Source of the DNA: Spirochaetales bacterium
Lineage (GTDB): Bacteria; Spirochaetota; Spirochaetia; JABEVK01
Assembly (NCBI GenBank): GCA_947478845.1
Contig: CANJXC010000008.1
Coordinates: forward strand, 82,267-146,266
DNA length: 64,000 nucleotides
Direction of reading: 5' to 3'
A model generated the notes under the pieces. The model was not told the DNA's origin, did not search any database, and saw nothing but the letters and a program-made list of their open reading frames with translations. This document shows, piece after piece, positions 19,150 to 28,023 of the stretch; the first letter of the stretch is position 1; every line of letters starts with the position of its first letter. A program made the position numbers and the translations under genes.

Positions 19150-19889
19150 AGAACTCAAAAGGTATGATTATCTTGCTTGCCGGACTGGCGAGCCTCACCC
19201 TGATCATCGCAGTTGCCTACTTTTTCTTTTCCCGGGATTCGGGGACACCAAAAATGGTGGTTTCTCCCGCGGCCAGCGCCCCTGTGACACCTCTCCCGGA
19301 CTCCTTTGACCCGGTGGAATGGTCACGCAAACCCCAGACTTCTACCTCCTCGTTGGAGCAGCCGGCTACAACGGCCGATACACCCGAGGGTGGCTTTGTG
19401 GTGACCATGCCCCAAGAAAAGCCCGGTAAAGCCAGCAACGCTGAAACCTCCACCAATCCTAAACCGACTGTCAACTTTCCTTCCGAAAACCCCACCGCCA
19501 CCGGTAAAGTGGACTTCCCCGAGAACAACGCCAAAACGCCGGTTGCAGTACAGCCGGTGGCTGTCGCGAGCCCGGCCCCCAAAAAACCCGCCGCTGCAGA
19601 GTCTCCCGCCAAGGTGGCTGCCGCCCCCAAGAAAGTGACCGTTACCGAGTATTGGATACAGGTGGGTGCCTTCAAAGATCGTTTTCAGGCCGATTCGGTG
19701 TCGAAGAGCCTAGAGAACGAAGGCCTGAAGGGCACCATGTCTACGGCTACCTTGGGCGGTTCCAATATCGTGCGGGTAAGAGTTGGCCCCTACACCAACC
19801 AAGAAGAAGCACAGAAGTTCTTGGCTTGGGTAAAGCCCGTGAAGGGCCTGGAAGAAAGCTATATCACCTCCACCAAGGCGACCCGCTAA
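19146..19889 (+). CDS. SPOR-domain membrane protein
   Basis: 247 residues: a short cytoplasmic head, one membrane helix (about 8-28), a Pro/Ala/Thr-rich linker (about 35-165) and a C-terminal SPOR domain (about 168-245) beginning YWIQVGAFKDR and containing VRVRVGPYTN. SPOR domains bind denuded peptidoglycan at division sites, so the protein probably acts at the septum. Its ATG overlaps the coaE stop (ATGA), making a polA-coaE-SPOR unit. Confidence 0.88.
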   Translation: MKNSKGMIILLAGLASLTLIIAVAYFFFSRDSGTPKMVVSPAASAPVTPLPDSFDPVEWSRKPQTSTSSLEQPATTADTPEGGFVVTMPQEKPGKASNAETSTNPKPTVNFPSENPTATGKVDFPENNAKTPVAVQPVAVASPAPKKPAAAESPAKVAAAPKKVTVTEYWIQVGAFKDRFQADSVSKSLENEGLKGTMSTATLGGSNIVRVRVGPYTNQEEAQKFLAWVKPVKGLEESYITSTKATR

Positions 19890-19913
19890 GACCAGTAACT
19901 CGGTTTTCTCCGT

Positions 19914-20906
19914 ATGGAACTGGTCGTATTGCTGGCTTTGTCGGGAGCCTCGGGTGCGGCTGTGCTTTGGAGCCTCAGGCGTCTTGATCCCCATCGTTGG
20001 GACAAAGGCGCCCAGGGATTTGCCTGGTTGTTCGTATTGGCAGGGGCTTTCAGCGTGCTCCCTTCGCTGGCCCTTTACCAGCTTTCGCCGCTTTGGTTCC
20101 ATAGAACCTCCAGCGAAACCTGGCAATCTATCTTGTACATTTGGCTGGTTAATGCCCCCGTCGAAGAGCTGGGAAAGTACCTTACCTTCGTTATTGTTGC
20201 CTTAGTCGCAAAATCCATCCGGGAACCGCAGGATGGTAGCGTGCAAGGGGCGCAGACGGGTTTGGGCTTCGCCCTCGTCGAAAACTTCCTGTATGGACTT
20301 GCCGGAGGTTGGGAACTTCTGCTTCTCAGGGCCTTTGTCTCGTTGCCGGGGCACATGGTTTATGGGGCAGTTTGGGGTGGATACCACGGCTATGAGGTGT
20401 ATCAGGGCAGGGGCAAGGTTCGCCGCTGGTCGACGCCACTGTTGGCCCTAGTACCCGCGGTGTTCAGCCATGCCCTTTTTAATACCCTGGCAACCCTTAG
20501 ACTGCCCTTGTTCTACAACCTCCTTGCCGATGCGGCTCTGCTGGCCTTCGGAGTCTACCTCTACCATCGGCTCACCGAAGTTTCGCCCTACCGACAGCGC
20601 CGAGCTTGGAAGGATTGGGCCCGAGCCATTCCTGAACTTGAACACGCCTTGGCCCTCAACCCCGATTCCCTGGTGTTACGCCAGCGCCTGGCGGGTTACC
20701 TCCTGGCGGGGGGCGAAGGTTCCCGAGCTTTGGAGGAAATTCAGAAAGCAGAGGAACTGGCTCCCGGCGACAGGTGGAATGAGTTCTACCGGCAGGCGGC
20801 TCTCGTTCGTCTGGAAGGCGGAAGTTCCCGCACGAGGGAATCGGAGCCTTTGCCTGCCGTGGCGGGCCTCAATCCGGGTCTGTTCAAGGCGTTGTCAGGC
20901 CGTTAA
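19914..20906 (+). CDS. PrsW-family intramembrane protease with C-terminal TPR-like extension
   Basis: 330 residues. Several membrane helices carry the glutamic-type protease signatures NAPVEELGKY (about 80), GFALVENFLY (about 120), LPGHMVYGAVWG (about 145) and FSHALFNT (about 185). PrsW-type enzymes cleave membrane proteins such as anti-sigma factors. After the last helix (about residue 225) comes a soluble helical region with TPR character (LEHALALNPDSL, ALEEIQKAEELAPGD). The tail is longer than in plain PrsW proteins and may bind the substrate. No obvious anti-sigma gene is adjacent. Confidence 0.8.
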   Translation: MELVVLLALSGASGAAVLWSLRRLDPHRWDKGAQGFAWLFVLAGAFSVLPSLALYQLSPLWFHRTSSETWQSILYIWLVNAPVEELGKYLTFVIVALVAKSIREPQDGSVQGAQTGLGFALVENFLYGLAGGWELLLLRAFVSLPGHMVYGAVWGGYHGYEVYQGRGKVRRWSTPLLALVPAVFSHALFNTLATLRLPLFYNLLADAALLAFGVYLYHRLTEVSPYRQRRAWKDWARAIPELEHALALNPDSLVLRQRLAGYLLAGGEGSRALEEIQKAEELAPGDRWNEFYRQAALVRLEGGSSRTRESEPLPAVAGLNPGLFKALSGR

Positions 20907-20925
20907 CATAGGGGTGGAGGATTTC

Positions 20926-21402
20926 ATGACCACAGCCCAGAAAGAGGCCCTCATTGCCGAGTTTCTCAAGGGGGCCGACGCGTTTGACGACGTGCTCTCG
21001 ATGTCGCCCGCCCTGCTGACCTTCCGGCCTACGACCGAAGCCTGGACCATCCATGAGCACGTCGTACATTTCGTAGAGTCCGACCTCGCAACCTTTCACC
21101 GCTACCGTAAGGCCGTAGCCGAACCCGGTGGCCCCGTGGTGGGCTATGACGAAGAGCTTTGGGCCCATGCCCTGAACTACCACGGCACTAACCTAGCCGA
21201 CAGTCTGGCTCTGCTGAAATTGCTCAGGCGCATTGCCAGCGCTCACCTCGGCTCCATCGTCGACCGCGACTGGACCACGTTGACCTACACTCATTCTAGC
21301 CAAGGCCCCGTCAACCTAGAGACTTGGATTGCCTTATACATCGATCACGTGGACTTTCACCGCAAATACATTGAGCGCAACCGGCAGCAGTTCAAAGCCT
21401 AA
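20926..21402 (+). CDS. DinB-superfamily protein
   Basis: 158 residues starting at ATG 20926 after a GTGGAGG ribosome site; the frame also opens further upstream, but only this part looks like a protein. Four-helix DinB fold: IHEHVVHFVESD near 38-48 and YIDHVDFHRKYI near 139-150 supply the expected metal-binding His triad. Many family members are metal-dependent thiol-transferases; the substrate is unknown. The 3' end overlaps the convergent aldo/keto reductase by 11 bases. Confidence 0.78.
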   Translation: MTTAQKEALIAEFLKGADAFDDVLSMSPALLTFRPTTEAWTIHEHVVHFVESDLATFHRYRKAVAEPGGPVVGYDEELWAHALNYHGTNLADSLALLKLLRRIASAHLGSIVDRDWTTLTYTHSSQGPVNLETWIALYIDHVDFHRKYIERNRQQFKA

Positions 21403-22357
21403 ACAACGCCTCGCTCTCATCCTTGGTCAGGGTAAAATCCAGAGCATGCGCAGCTTCTAGGGCCTGCTTGACTTTGCTGGCTCCAGGAATGACCACCACG
21501 GTGTCGCCGTGGTAGGTTGCCAGCCAGTTGAGGGCAACTTGTCCAGCCGTTGCAGCAATTCCCCCGGCCTGATACCGGGAAGCAATTTGAACTAGGGTAT
21601 CTACCAAGGGCTTGGTCTTGGCCAGCCCCTTTTCGTCCAGGCCGTTTCGCAGACGACGGAACATGTGAACCTTGGCTACTTGAGCCGGATCATTGTGAAA
21701 GCGGCCCGTAAGCAAACCTTGGGCGAGCGGCGAGTAGGCGATGATGGTGATTCCTAGTTCCTTGGCAGCCTCGAGGGTCCCGTCGGTTTCGATAGTGCGG
21801 GCTGCCAGGTTGTAGTGAACCTGGTTGGCGGCCAGAACTAGTCCTTCGCCCGCCAGAACGTGGTGAACGGTGCGCATGGCTTTGGCGTTGAAATTGCTAA
21901 CTCCCACACTTTTCACCTGATTCGTCTTCAGCAACTGTGCCAGACCGCGTGCCTGCTTTTCCAAGTTCGAGAGCGCAAACGGATTGTGAATCTGCAGGAG
22001 GTCGATGGGATAGGGACTCAGAAACTTCTGGCGCTCCCCCACCGACCGCACTAAATGACCGGCGGTGCGCATCAGGGGCATCCACTTTGTGGCCACGACC
22101 ACGTCGCCAGGTTGGCGCCCCAGTCCCTGCAGTGCCGCGGCAAGCGCCTGTTCCGACTTTCCGTTGCCATAGGCTTCCGCGGTGTCAAACCAGTTGATGC
22201 CACCGTCGAGGGCGGCCTTGACGATGTCGGTCATTGTGGCTTGGGCAAGGGTGTCCCAGACGCCCCCAATCACGCCGGCACCCTGGGAGAACTGCCAGCA
22301 GCCGAGGCCAATGGGGGTGATGTCGATGGCAGTTTTGCCAAGTTTTCGAAGTTTCAT
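21392..22357 (-). CDS. Aldo/keto reductase
   Basis: 321 residues from the ATG at 22357, which has AAAGGAAA upstream; an earlier in-frame ATG at 22405 lacks homology. NADPH-dependent oxidoreductase with a TIM-barrel fold. The catalytic tetrad is visible: Asp and Tyr in WFDTAEAYGNGKSE, Lys in VVATKW, His in LLQIHNPF; the cofactor-binding stretch VVIPGASKVKQ is near the C-terminus. Substrate is not predictable; a role next to the GH3 gene in sugar metabolism is possible. Confidence 0.9.
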   Translation of the reverse strand: MKLRKLGKTAIDITPIGLGCWQFSQGAGVIGGVWDTLAQATMTDIVKAALDGGINWFDTAEAYGNGKSEQALAAALQGLGRQPGDVVVATKWMPLMRTAGHLVRSVGERQKFLSPYPIDLLQIHNPFALSNLEKQARGLAQLLKTNQVKSVGVSNFNAKAMRTVHHVLAGEGLVLAANQVHYNLAARTIETDGTLEAAKELGITIIAYSPLAQGLLTGRFHNDPAQVAKVHMFRRLRNGLDEKGLAKTKPLVDTLVQIASRYQAGGIAATAGQVALNWLATYHGDTVVVIPGASKVKQALEAAHALDFTLTKDESEALFRL

Positions 22358-22438
22358 TGCGTTTCCTTTGGATGGTAAAATACTTCTGAGCTCACGAAGA
22401 AGCAACTTGGCAAAAAGGTCTCCTGAAGGGGAAGGCCT

Positions 22439-24577
22439 TCAGGGAGCCAACGTTAACTCGGTTTTACACACCTCAACGCCGAGCTCATGGCTACGGGAAT
22501 CCGGTTGCCCTGTACCGGCCCATAGAATCAACTTGCCCCTTGTAAAAGCCCGTGTACCATCCTGGTGCACGCTCGCAATTTGGCGTTCACCTACCTTCAA
22601 AGTGAGGGTTTTGGTTTCCCCGGCCTGAAGTTCCAGCCTCTCGAAGCCAGCCAGTTCAAACCTAGCCGCCTTAAGGCCGGTTTCTTTGCGCAAGTAGAGC
22701 TGTACCACCTCGGCCGCTGCAACACGATGGGGATTGGTCACCTTTACCGTCACTGTTAGGCTTTGGCGCGGGCCAACCGTGCTAGGGCAAGCGATAGAGG
22801 TTACTTTCAACGGCCGGTAGTTCAAGCCGAAGCCGTAAGGGAAAAGAGGATCTGCCGAGGAATAACGGTAGGTTCGGTTGGACATGTCGTAGTCTTCAAA
22901 CGGCGGCAAATCTTCGAGCCTGCGAGGTAGAGTGACCGGTAGCTTGCCTGAGAAGTCGCGCTTTCCGAACAGCAGGTGTGCTAGCGCCGTGCCCCCTAGT
23001 TCTCCGGGGTACCACGTGTACACAATGGCAGCCGCTTTTTCCACATAGGGGCTCAGGTCGATGGCGGAACCGGCACTGACGACCAAAACAACGGGCTTGC
23101 CCTGGTTCAGTACCTTCATCAAGAACTCGTGCTGTCCCTTGGGGAGGGCAATTGAAGCCCTGTCGCCGTAGGTCGGGGTCGCAATGGCGTCGCCCTCTTC
23201 TCCCTCGAGCAGGATATTGAGCCCCATGCACGCAATCGTCACATCGAATCCTGCTGCTTCGAAACTAGCCCAGTCGGTGGGAATCTTGCTTTCTTCAGCC
23301 AAAAGCGCGCCGTGACGAAACTCCACCTTAAGATCCTGGTCGGCCTCTTCGGTGATACCTTCGACAAAGGTGACCAGGCGCGGGCTTAAGCCGTGATAGT
23401 TGCCCAGGAGCGCCTCGGGCGCCAGGGCATTAGGACCTGTCAAGTAGAGGCTCTTGAGCTTGTTTTTGTCGAGGGGGAGAGTTCCGTCGTTCTTGAGCAA
23501 GACCATTGACCGAACCGCGGTTTCGTAACTCAGGTCAAGATGGTCCTGGCTACGAATCACCGAGCGGGGAATCGATCGGTAGGCTACCTTCGCTTTGGGG
23601 TCAAACTCACCGAGACGGAACCGTGTCGAAAAGAGCCGACGTAGGCTTTGGTTTATGGTTTCAACGCTGACAAAACCCATCTTCACCGCGTCTTCGAGGT
23701 GGTGGAAGAGGTTTCCGCAGTTCAAGTCACAACCCCGATTCACAGCGAGAGCCGCCGACTCCACCGGGCCCGCTGTGACCTTGTGCCCTTGGTGGAAGTC
23801 CTGCAATGCCCAGCAGTCGCTGGTCACATGGCCTTGAAAGCCCCAGTCCCCCCGCAGGGTTTTTTCCAACAGAAACTCACTTCCACAACAGGGCTCGCCA
23901 TTGGTTCGGTTATAAGCTCCCATCACGCTCTCCACCTGAGCTCCGACCACCAGTTTGCGAAAGGCGGGTAGGTAGGTGTCTTCTAAATCGTAGGGGCTTG
24001 CGATGGCGTTGAACTCATGACGGAGTTTCTCGGGGCCCGAATGGACGGCAAAATGCTTGGCGCAGGCGGCGGTTTTTAAGTAAGCGGGGTCATCGCCTTG
24101 TAGGCCACTGACGAACTGCGCGCCGATTTCGCCGGTCAAGTAGGGGTCTTCGCCGTAGGTTTCTTGACCCCGGCCCCAGCGTGGGTCGCGGAAAATATTG
24201 ATGTTGGGGGTCCAAAACGTGAGACCCACGTAGCGCCCAGCGGTCCCCTTTTCCGAAAACACCTCGTACTTGGCCCGGGCCTCGTCGCTGATGGCACTTG
24301 CCACGCGATGGGCCAACTCGCGGTCAAAGGTGGCCCCCAAGCCGATCGCCTGGGGAAAAATTGTGGCGCTTCCGGCACGCGCTACTCCATGGAGGGCCTC
24401 GTTCCACCAACTGTAGGGGGCAATTCCCAACTTCTCGAGGCCAGGGGCCTCGTGGAGCATCTGCGCCACCTTTTCGGAAAGTGTGAGTCGAGACAGCAGG
24501 TCGTCTATCCGAACCGCGAGAGGAAGCTCGGGGTTGCGAAACGGAAAATCCGACCCCGTCTGTTGTATTGAGCCCAT
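22439..24577 (-). CDS. Glycoside hydrolase family 3, beta-glucosidase/beta-xylosidase type
   Basis: 712 residues from ATG 24577, with AGGGGGT upstream; the frame extends to 24787 but that part has no homology. The GH3 N-terminal barrel includes KHFAVHSGPE and the nucleophile Asp in VTSDCWAL (about residue 252); the C-terminal alpha/beta sandwich and a fibronectin-III-like tail (from about 610, VTVKVTNPHRVAAAEVVQLYLR) follow. No signal peptide, so it probably works on imported oligosaccharides in the cytoplasm. Sequence pattern resembles beta-xylosidases, but the exact sugar is uncertain. A terminator hairpin lies upstream in its leader. Confidence 0.9.
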   Translation of the reverse strand: MGSIQQTGSDFPFRNPELPLAVRIDDLLSRLTLSEKVAQMLHEAPGLEKLGIAPYSWWNEALHGVARAGSATIFPQAIGLGATFDRELAHRVASAISDEARAKYEVFSEKGTAGRYVGLTFWTPNINIFRDPRWGRGQETYGEDPYLTGEIGAQFVSGLQGDDPAYLKTAACAKHFAVHSGPEKLRHEFNAIASPYDLEDTYLPAFRKLVVGAQVESVMGAYNRTNGEPCCGSEFLLEKTLRGDWGFQGHVTSDCWALQDFHQGHKVTAGPVESAALAVNRGCDLNCGNLFHHLEDAVKMGFVSVETINQSLRRLFSTRFRLGEFDPKAKVAYRSIPRSVIRSQDHLDLSYETAVRSMVLLKNDGTLPLDKNKLKSLYLTGPNALAPEALLGNYHGLSPRLVTFVEGITEEADQDLKVEFRHGALLAEESKIPTDWASFEAAGFDVTIACMGLNILLEGEEGDAIATPTYGDRASIALPKGQHEFLMKVLNQGKPVVLVVSAGSAIDLSPYVEKAAAIVYTWYPGELGGTALAHLLFGKRDFSGKLPVTLPRRLEDLPPFEDYDMSNRTYRYSSADPLFPYGFGLNYRPLKVTSIACPSTVGPRQSLTVTVKVTNPHRVAAAEVVQLYLRKETGLKAARFELAGFERLELQAGETKTLTLKVGERQIASVHQDGTRAFTRGKLILWAGTGQPDSRSHELGVEVCKTELTLAP

Positions 24578-24649
24578 TGCTGTTACCCCCTGTAAGGCTC
24601 CAGCATACTCCATTCTTTTGTCGTTGGAAGCTGGGAAATCGGCACTCCC

Positions 24650-24692
24650 AAAAAAAAGAGCATTTTCAAAGCGCGTGCGCCTGAAAATGCTC
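24650..24692 (-). terminator. Strong terminator 73 bases upstream of the GH3 gene
   Basis: On the minus strand an 11-bp perfect stem (GAGCATTTTCA/TGAAAATGCTC, 24658-24692) is followed by eight T. It stops leftward transcripts coming from 24693-24958, where no clear gene is seen, and may be an attenuator for GH3. Confidence 0.8.
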
Positions 24693-24958
24693 TCTGCCTT
24701 GTGTGGGGTCGCACAGGTCAACAAAGTTGCCCATCGCTCCAGCTCACGGCCTGTTGGTGATGCACAAAAGTGACCGCACAACACCATGATTCTCGGGATG
24801 GCGGGTAGCGCACTTTACAACAATCGCCGAAGTTTGCCGGCTCGTTGGCGGGATTGACAGAGGGGTCCGAGCACTGCACAATCATCCCAGCTTGGCATTG
24901 CCGGGTTTTTTGGCGCTTAAACACTGTTCGTAGCCGTTTTTTACACCGAGGATAAACC
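24693..24958. other. Intergenic stretch, possible leftward leader or small RNA
   Basis: No convincing gene. On the plus strand it holds the promoter of the DUF4239 gene. On the minus strand any transcript would end at the terminator 24650-24692. A short minus-strand frame (84 codons, Cys-rich, 24718-24972) has no ribosome site and overlaps the next gene's start, so it is not called. Confidence 0.4.
24854..24882 (+). promoter_or_regulatory. Sigma70-type promoter of the DUF4239 gene
   Basis: Perfect TTGACA (24854-24859), 17-base spacer, CACAAT (24877-24882). The transcript would have a leader of about 70 bases. Confidence 0.55.
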
Positions 24959-25891
24959 ATGCCACCTGTCAATTTGACCTTTTTGGAAATGTTTCTCGAC
25001 CTTCACCCTGTGTTGATCTTGCTAATCATCGCAGCTCCCCTCGCTTTGCTGGTCTGGATAGGCTTCAAGTTGAGCGACAAGTTAGGACCCGACATCGACG
25101 CCGCAGAACTGGCAAAACAAGCCCTCGCTCTTGTTTCTGGGGGCTTCATTTTTATCGGCGCTTTTGCCATTGTCACCTCCTGGGATAACCAGTCAAGGTT
25201 GGGCCAAACGGTAATCAACGAGTTTTCATCCATGACCGCCTTGGCAGAAGACTTCGGGGCCCTTCATGTTCCCGCCGGTAAGACCATCGCGCACGCCTTG
25301 ATGACGTATGCCCAGTTCGTCAAAGATACAGAAATTGGCACCTTGGGCATGGTGAGCCCCAATAGAGAGGCTCAGCATCAAATTGCACAAATCGAGTACG
25401 ACGTAGACCAATTCGTCAACTCAGCTACCCTCAACCCGCATCAGGCCGAAATGATCTATGCCCACCTGGAAACCATCAAGGCAGCCCGTAAAGACCGGCT
25501 CACCGTGACCTTACCCAATCTCCCCGTCACTGTTGTGGTTCTAGTTGCGCTGTCTGCCTGCTTAACCCTCTTCGGAATTGCTATCTTTCCTCCTCCAAGG
25601 GTTCGTTGGATCAAGTTCTATTACCTGGGAGCCTCGCTGACTGTGGTCGTTGCCTTGGTTTTTACCGTTTTTGTGTTGCAGGCACCAAAAAATGCGGCCG
25701 AACAGGTGTCAAAACCCATCGACATTTTTATCTTTTCGGTAAAACAAGGTGGTGCCAACCTCAAGATCGGCTCTCCTGGAGAGGGGGGTGGGCAACCCCC
25801 GAAGGGAGATGGTACGTCACCACAAGGACCAGGAACTCCGCCACCAGGGGGAGAGTCACCACCGGCGATGCTTCCCAAGCCCCGACAGTGA
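24959..25891 (+). CDS. DUF4239 (bestrophin-like) membrane protein
   Basis: 310 residues. Helices at about 17-37, 61-80, 183-203 and 213-235 flank a helical middle region; ALVSGGFIFIGAFAIVTSW and RLGQTVINEFSSMTALAEDF match the DUF4239 family, which is distantly related to bestrophin channels. The C-terminal 60 residues are a low-complexity Gly/Pro tail (GEGGGQPPKGDG), probably disordered. Possibly an anion channel or a channel-like protein, but no function is established for the family. Confidence 0.75.
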   Translation: MPPVNLTFLEMFLDLHPVLILLIIAAPLALLVWIGFKLSDKLGPDIDAAELAKQALALVSGGFIFIGAFAIVTSWDNQSRLGQTVINEFSSMTALAEDFGALHVPAGKTIAHALMTYAQFVKDTEIGTLGMVSPNREAQHQIAQIEYDVDQFVNSATLNPHQAEMIYAHLETIKAARKDRLTVTLPNLPVTVVVLVALSACLTLFGIAIFPPPRVRWIKFYYLGASLTVVVALVFTVFVLQAPKNAAEQVSKPIDIFIFSVKQGGANLKIGSPGEGGGQPPKGDGTSPQGPGTPPPGGESPPAMLPKPRQ

Positions 25892-25916
25892 GATGACGTC
25901 TTAGTGGGGAGACGTT

Positions 25917-26429
25917 TCACGCCAGAGGCAAACCCAAGATGCGGCTGAGCTTGGAGGAAGTGAAGCGGTTACGCAGGTAATGACCAAACTCGAAACCAGG
26001 GGCCACTTCCTGAGGTTTCAGTCCCAGCTCTGCGGCCGAAGTTGGCGCACCCACCTTGTGAAGATAGCCTGCTAACGTTTCTGAAGACGGAACCTTGGAC
26101 GCAACCACTAAGATTTTCTCCCAGTGGCTGACGATGCGATGTTTCAGGTTTTCAAAGGCATCCTCGGTCAAGTCCAAGAAGGGAAGGGCCTCTTTCATGA
26201 CCTCCTCGGCCATGTGGCCGTAACCTTCACGGATCTTGGCGATTTCGGCCCCGCGATCCGGGAGCTTCGCAATTGACAAGCGATCGAGTACTTCCTGGCG
26301 GCTCAGGGCGCGGATTCGGGCATACTGTTGGGCAACTAGGGTCAAAGCGTACCCCACTTGGGCCCCGTGCAACAGAATGGTTTCCCGTTGCCCCCACTCC
26401 CGCCCGCCTGTCGTCCGCATGAGGCACAA
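25917..26429 (-). pseudogene. Truncated glycerol-1-phosphate dehydrogenase-like gene (C-terminal part)
   Basis: About 165 codons matching the C-terminal half of the sn-glycerol-1-phosphate dehydrogenase/AraM group of iron-type dehydrogenases: a metal-binding His lies in ILLHGAQVGY, followed by the helical domain. The N-terminal Rossmann part (roughly two thirds of a normal 390-430-residue protein) is absent. The frame closes at a TGA at 26439-26441, eight bases from the presumed transposon end at 26449. The only start is a TTG with no ribosome site. Most likely a remnant produced by transposon insertion and deletion. The identification rests on a short region. Confidence 0.6.
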
Positions 26430-26601
26430 ACTTCTACCTCACATCGTCTGACAATGATTCTCTCCGTCGCCCGTCTGGCTTCCTGAGGCCGCCAAAAGAC
26501 AATCCGGGGTCTGCCTGATGGCATTCCCCGGAAGGTATTTCTGACTGTCCTTTGCCGTTTCCGGACAATTGAACTTCCGGCGCCCGCCAACTTTGATTGC
26601 C

Positions 26602-27390
26602 TCAGTCATCGTCGAACATGAGGTTTGAGGCGTCGATGACGGCGACCTTTCTGGCGGCCCCTTCGAACAGGGAGCGCAGACAGATCCGGTTCACCCGACG
26701 GGGAACCCCTTGGGAGCGCTTGTGGATCTCGCTCTTGGCGCTGTCGGAGAACAAGGGGGACGGACGCCCCGCCGCCTGGACGCCATGGTCGATGTAGCGG
26801 CAGGATTCCTCCAGGCCCATGCCGGTGAACTCCATCCACAGGCGAATGCGCGGCTGGATCGAGGCGAAGCGGGAGTATTTGAGGATGTCCCGAAGTTCCG
26901 GCTGTCCGCAGAGGATGAAGGTGACCCTGGATTTGGAGTCCCCTTCAAAACTGGCCAGGGTCTTGAGAGACAATAGAGCGCCACTCGATAGTTCCTGGGC
27001 ATCGTTAATGAGAATGACCGGCTTGCGGCCGAACTCGGTAACGGTCTTGAAGAACAGGGTATTGGCCTGGGCTTGGCCGAAGGGAGGTTCGACCAACAGT
27101 CCCTGAAGAACCGACTTCACCAAGTCCCTGGCTGACAGTCCCAGGCCACGGAGGAAGACCGGATGGTATCGGTTGAGGTCCAGTCCTGCCTGGAAGACCC
27201 GCAGTGCGACGGACTTGCCGCCTCCGATGGGGCCGGTGAGGAGCAGGATGTCTTCGGTATGGATTCCCAAGCCAAGCATAGAGACGGCATTCTCGAGCGA
27301 AGGGGAGCGAAAGGCCGAGGCGACCTCGATGTCCTTGCCGAAAGGCATGCGGGAGAAGCCGTAGAAGTCCTGAACGGGGTGGGTACTCAA
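26602..27390 (-). CDS. TniB/ExeA-like AAA ATPase of the transposon
   Basis: 262 residues. P-loop GPIGGGKS near 53-60, Walker B VILINDAQE, sensor region FILCGQPEL, and an arginine-rich C-terminal lid (GVPRRVNRICLRS). The ATPase type accompanies DDE transposases (TniB, TnsC, ExeA/GspA-like) and selects targets. Its start overlaps the transposase stop by 4 bases (ATGA). The reading frame is intact although the partner is broken. Confidence 0.85.
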   Translation of the reverse strand: MSTHPVQDFYGFSRMPFGKDIEVASAFRSPSLENAVSMLGLGIHTEDILLLTGPIGGGKSVALRVFQAGLDLNRYHPVFLRGLGLSARDLVKSVLQGLLVEPPFGQAQANTLFFKTVTEFGRKPVILINDAQELSSGALLSLKTLASFEGDSKSRVTFILCGQPELRDILKYSRFASIQPRIRLWMEFTGMGLEESCRYIDHGVQAAGRPSPLFSDSAKSEIHKRSQGVPRRVNRICLRSLFEGAARKVAVIDASNLMFDDD

Positions 27391-28023
27391 AACGGAGCCT
27401 CCTGGGGTGCAGCGGGAGCGGCGGTTCCTGTCAGGTGGGAGAAGGCGATGGTAGCCAGATTCTTTTTCTGCTCATCGGCATGGCTTTTGCGCAGCTGTTC
27501 GTAGTAGCGGACACTCGCGGCCGAGACCTCGGGCTCTGAGGTCGCCCGTTCTTGGGGAACCTGGGCCACCTGGTTGGTCAGTTTGTCGGTCGTGGCTTTC
27601 TGGACGAACTTGCCCTTCAGGTAGAGGTTGACGACCCTCAGGTCGAAGGGGTCGTAGCGGACCTCCACCACCGAGCCCTGGGGGATGTGGCCTGCCCGGT
27701 ATTCGTTGGATTCCAGTTTGACGATGCCATACTTTGTGACGGTCCGGGTGGCCCGCTGGAGGAACAAGGCCTCGAACCACCCCACGTCGGTGACCCGCCG
27801 GTGGTCCTTGGGAAGCCCCTCGATGAACTGGGCATCCGGCCCCCGGCCGGTCTGACTGTGAATGCGGGTGTTGTACTCCATCTCAACCCAAGCGCTGAAG
27901 GCGGAGTTCAATTCCTCCAGGGTCACAAACCCGGCCCGGGCGGCTTCGGCTTGGAACTCATGGAGGATGGTCTTTTTCGCCGCCTCCACCTTGCCCTTGC
28001 AGTAGGCCTTGCAGGAACCAGGG
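27387..28023 (-). pseudogene. DDE transposase, C-terminal remnant
   Basis: About 210 codons from YCKGKVEAAKKTI to the stop. This covers only the third catalytic acidic residue (Glu in KGKVE) and the Mu-type C-terminal beta-barrel (GSVVEVRYDPFDLRVVNLYL). The first two catalytic Asp residues and the N-terminal DNA-binding part are missing; the frame stays open to 28154 but with unrelated sequence. Confirms that the element is dead or non-autonomous. Confidence 0.75.

Larger units (their letters stand above)
26449..28023 (-). mobile_element. Remnant of a TniA/TniB (Tn552-like) transposon
   Basis: Contains a complete AAA ATPase gene and the 3' part of its DDE transposase. Left-end DNA has GACAAT three times (26450, 26498, 26564), the first in TGACAATGA, consistent with the multiple transposase-binding repeats of Tn7/Tn552-type ends. 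The transposase is truncated near 28023 and no right end is seen, so the element cannot move on its own. Confidence 0.65.

Noticed and set aside
20470..20925. Upstream extension of the DinB-like frame
   Set aside because: This part overlaps the PrsW-like gene in another frame and has no homology; the ATG at 20926 has the ribosome site.
24718..24972. 84-codon Cys-rich minus-strand frame upstream of GH3
   Set aside because: No ribosome site, overlaps the start of the DUF4239 gene, and composition does not resemble a real small protein.
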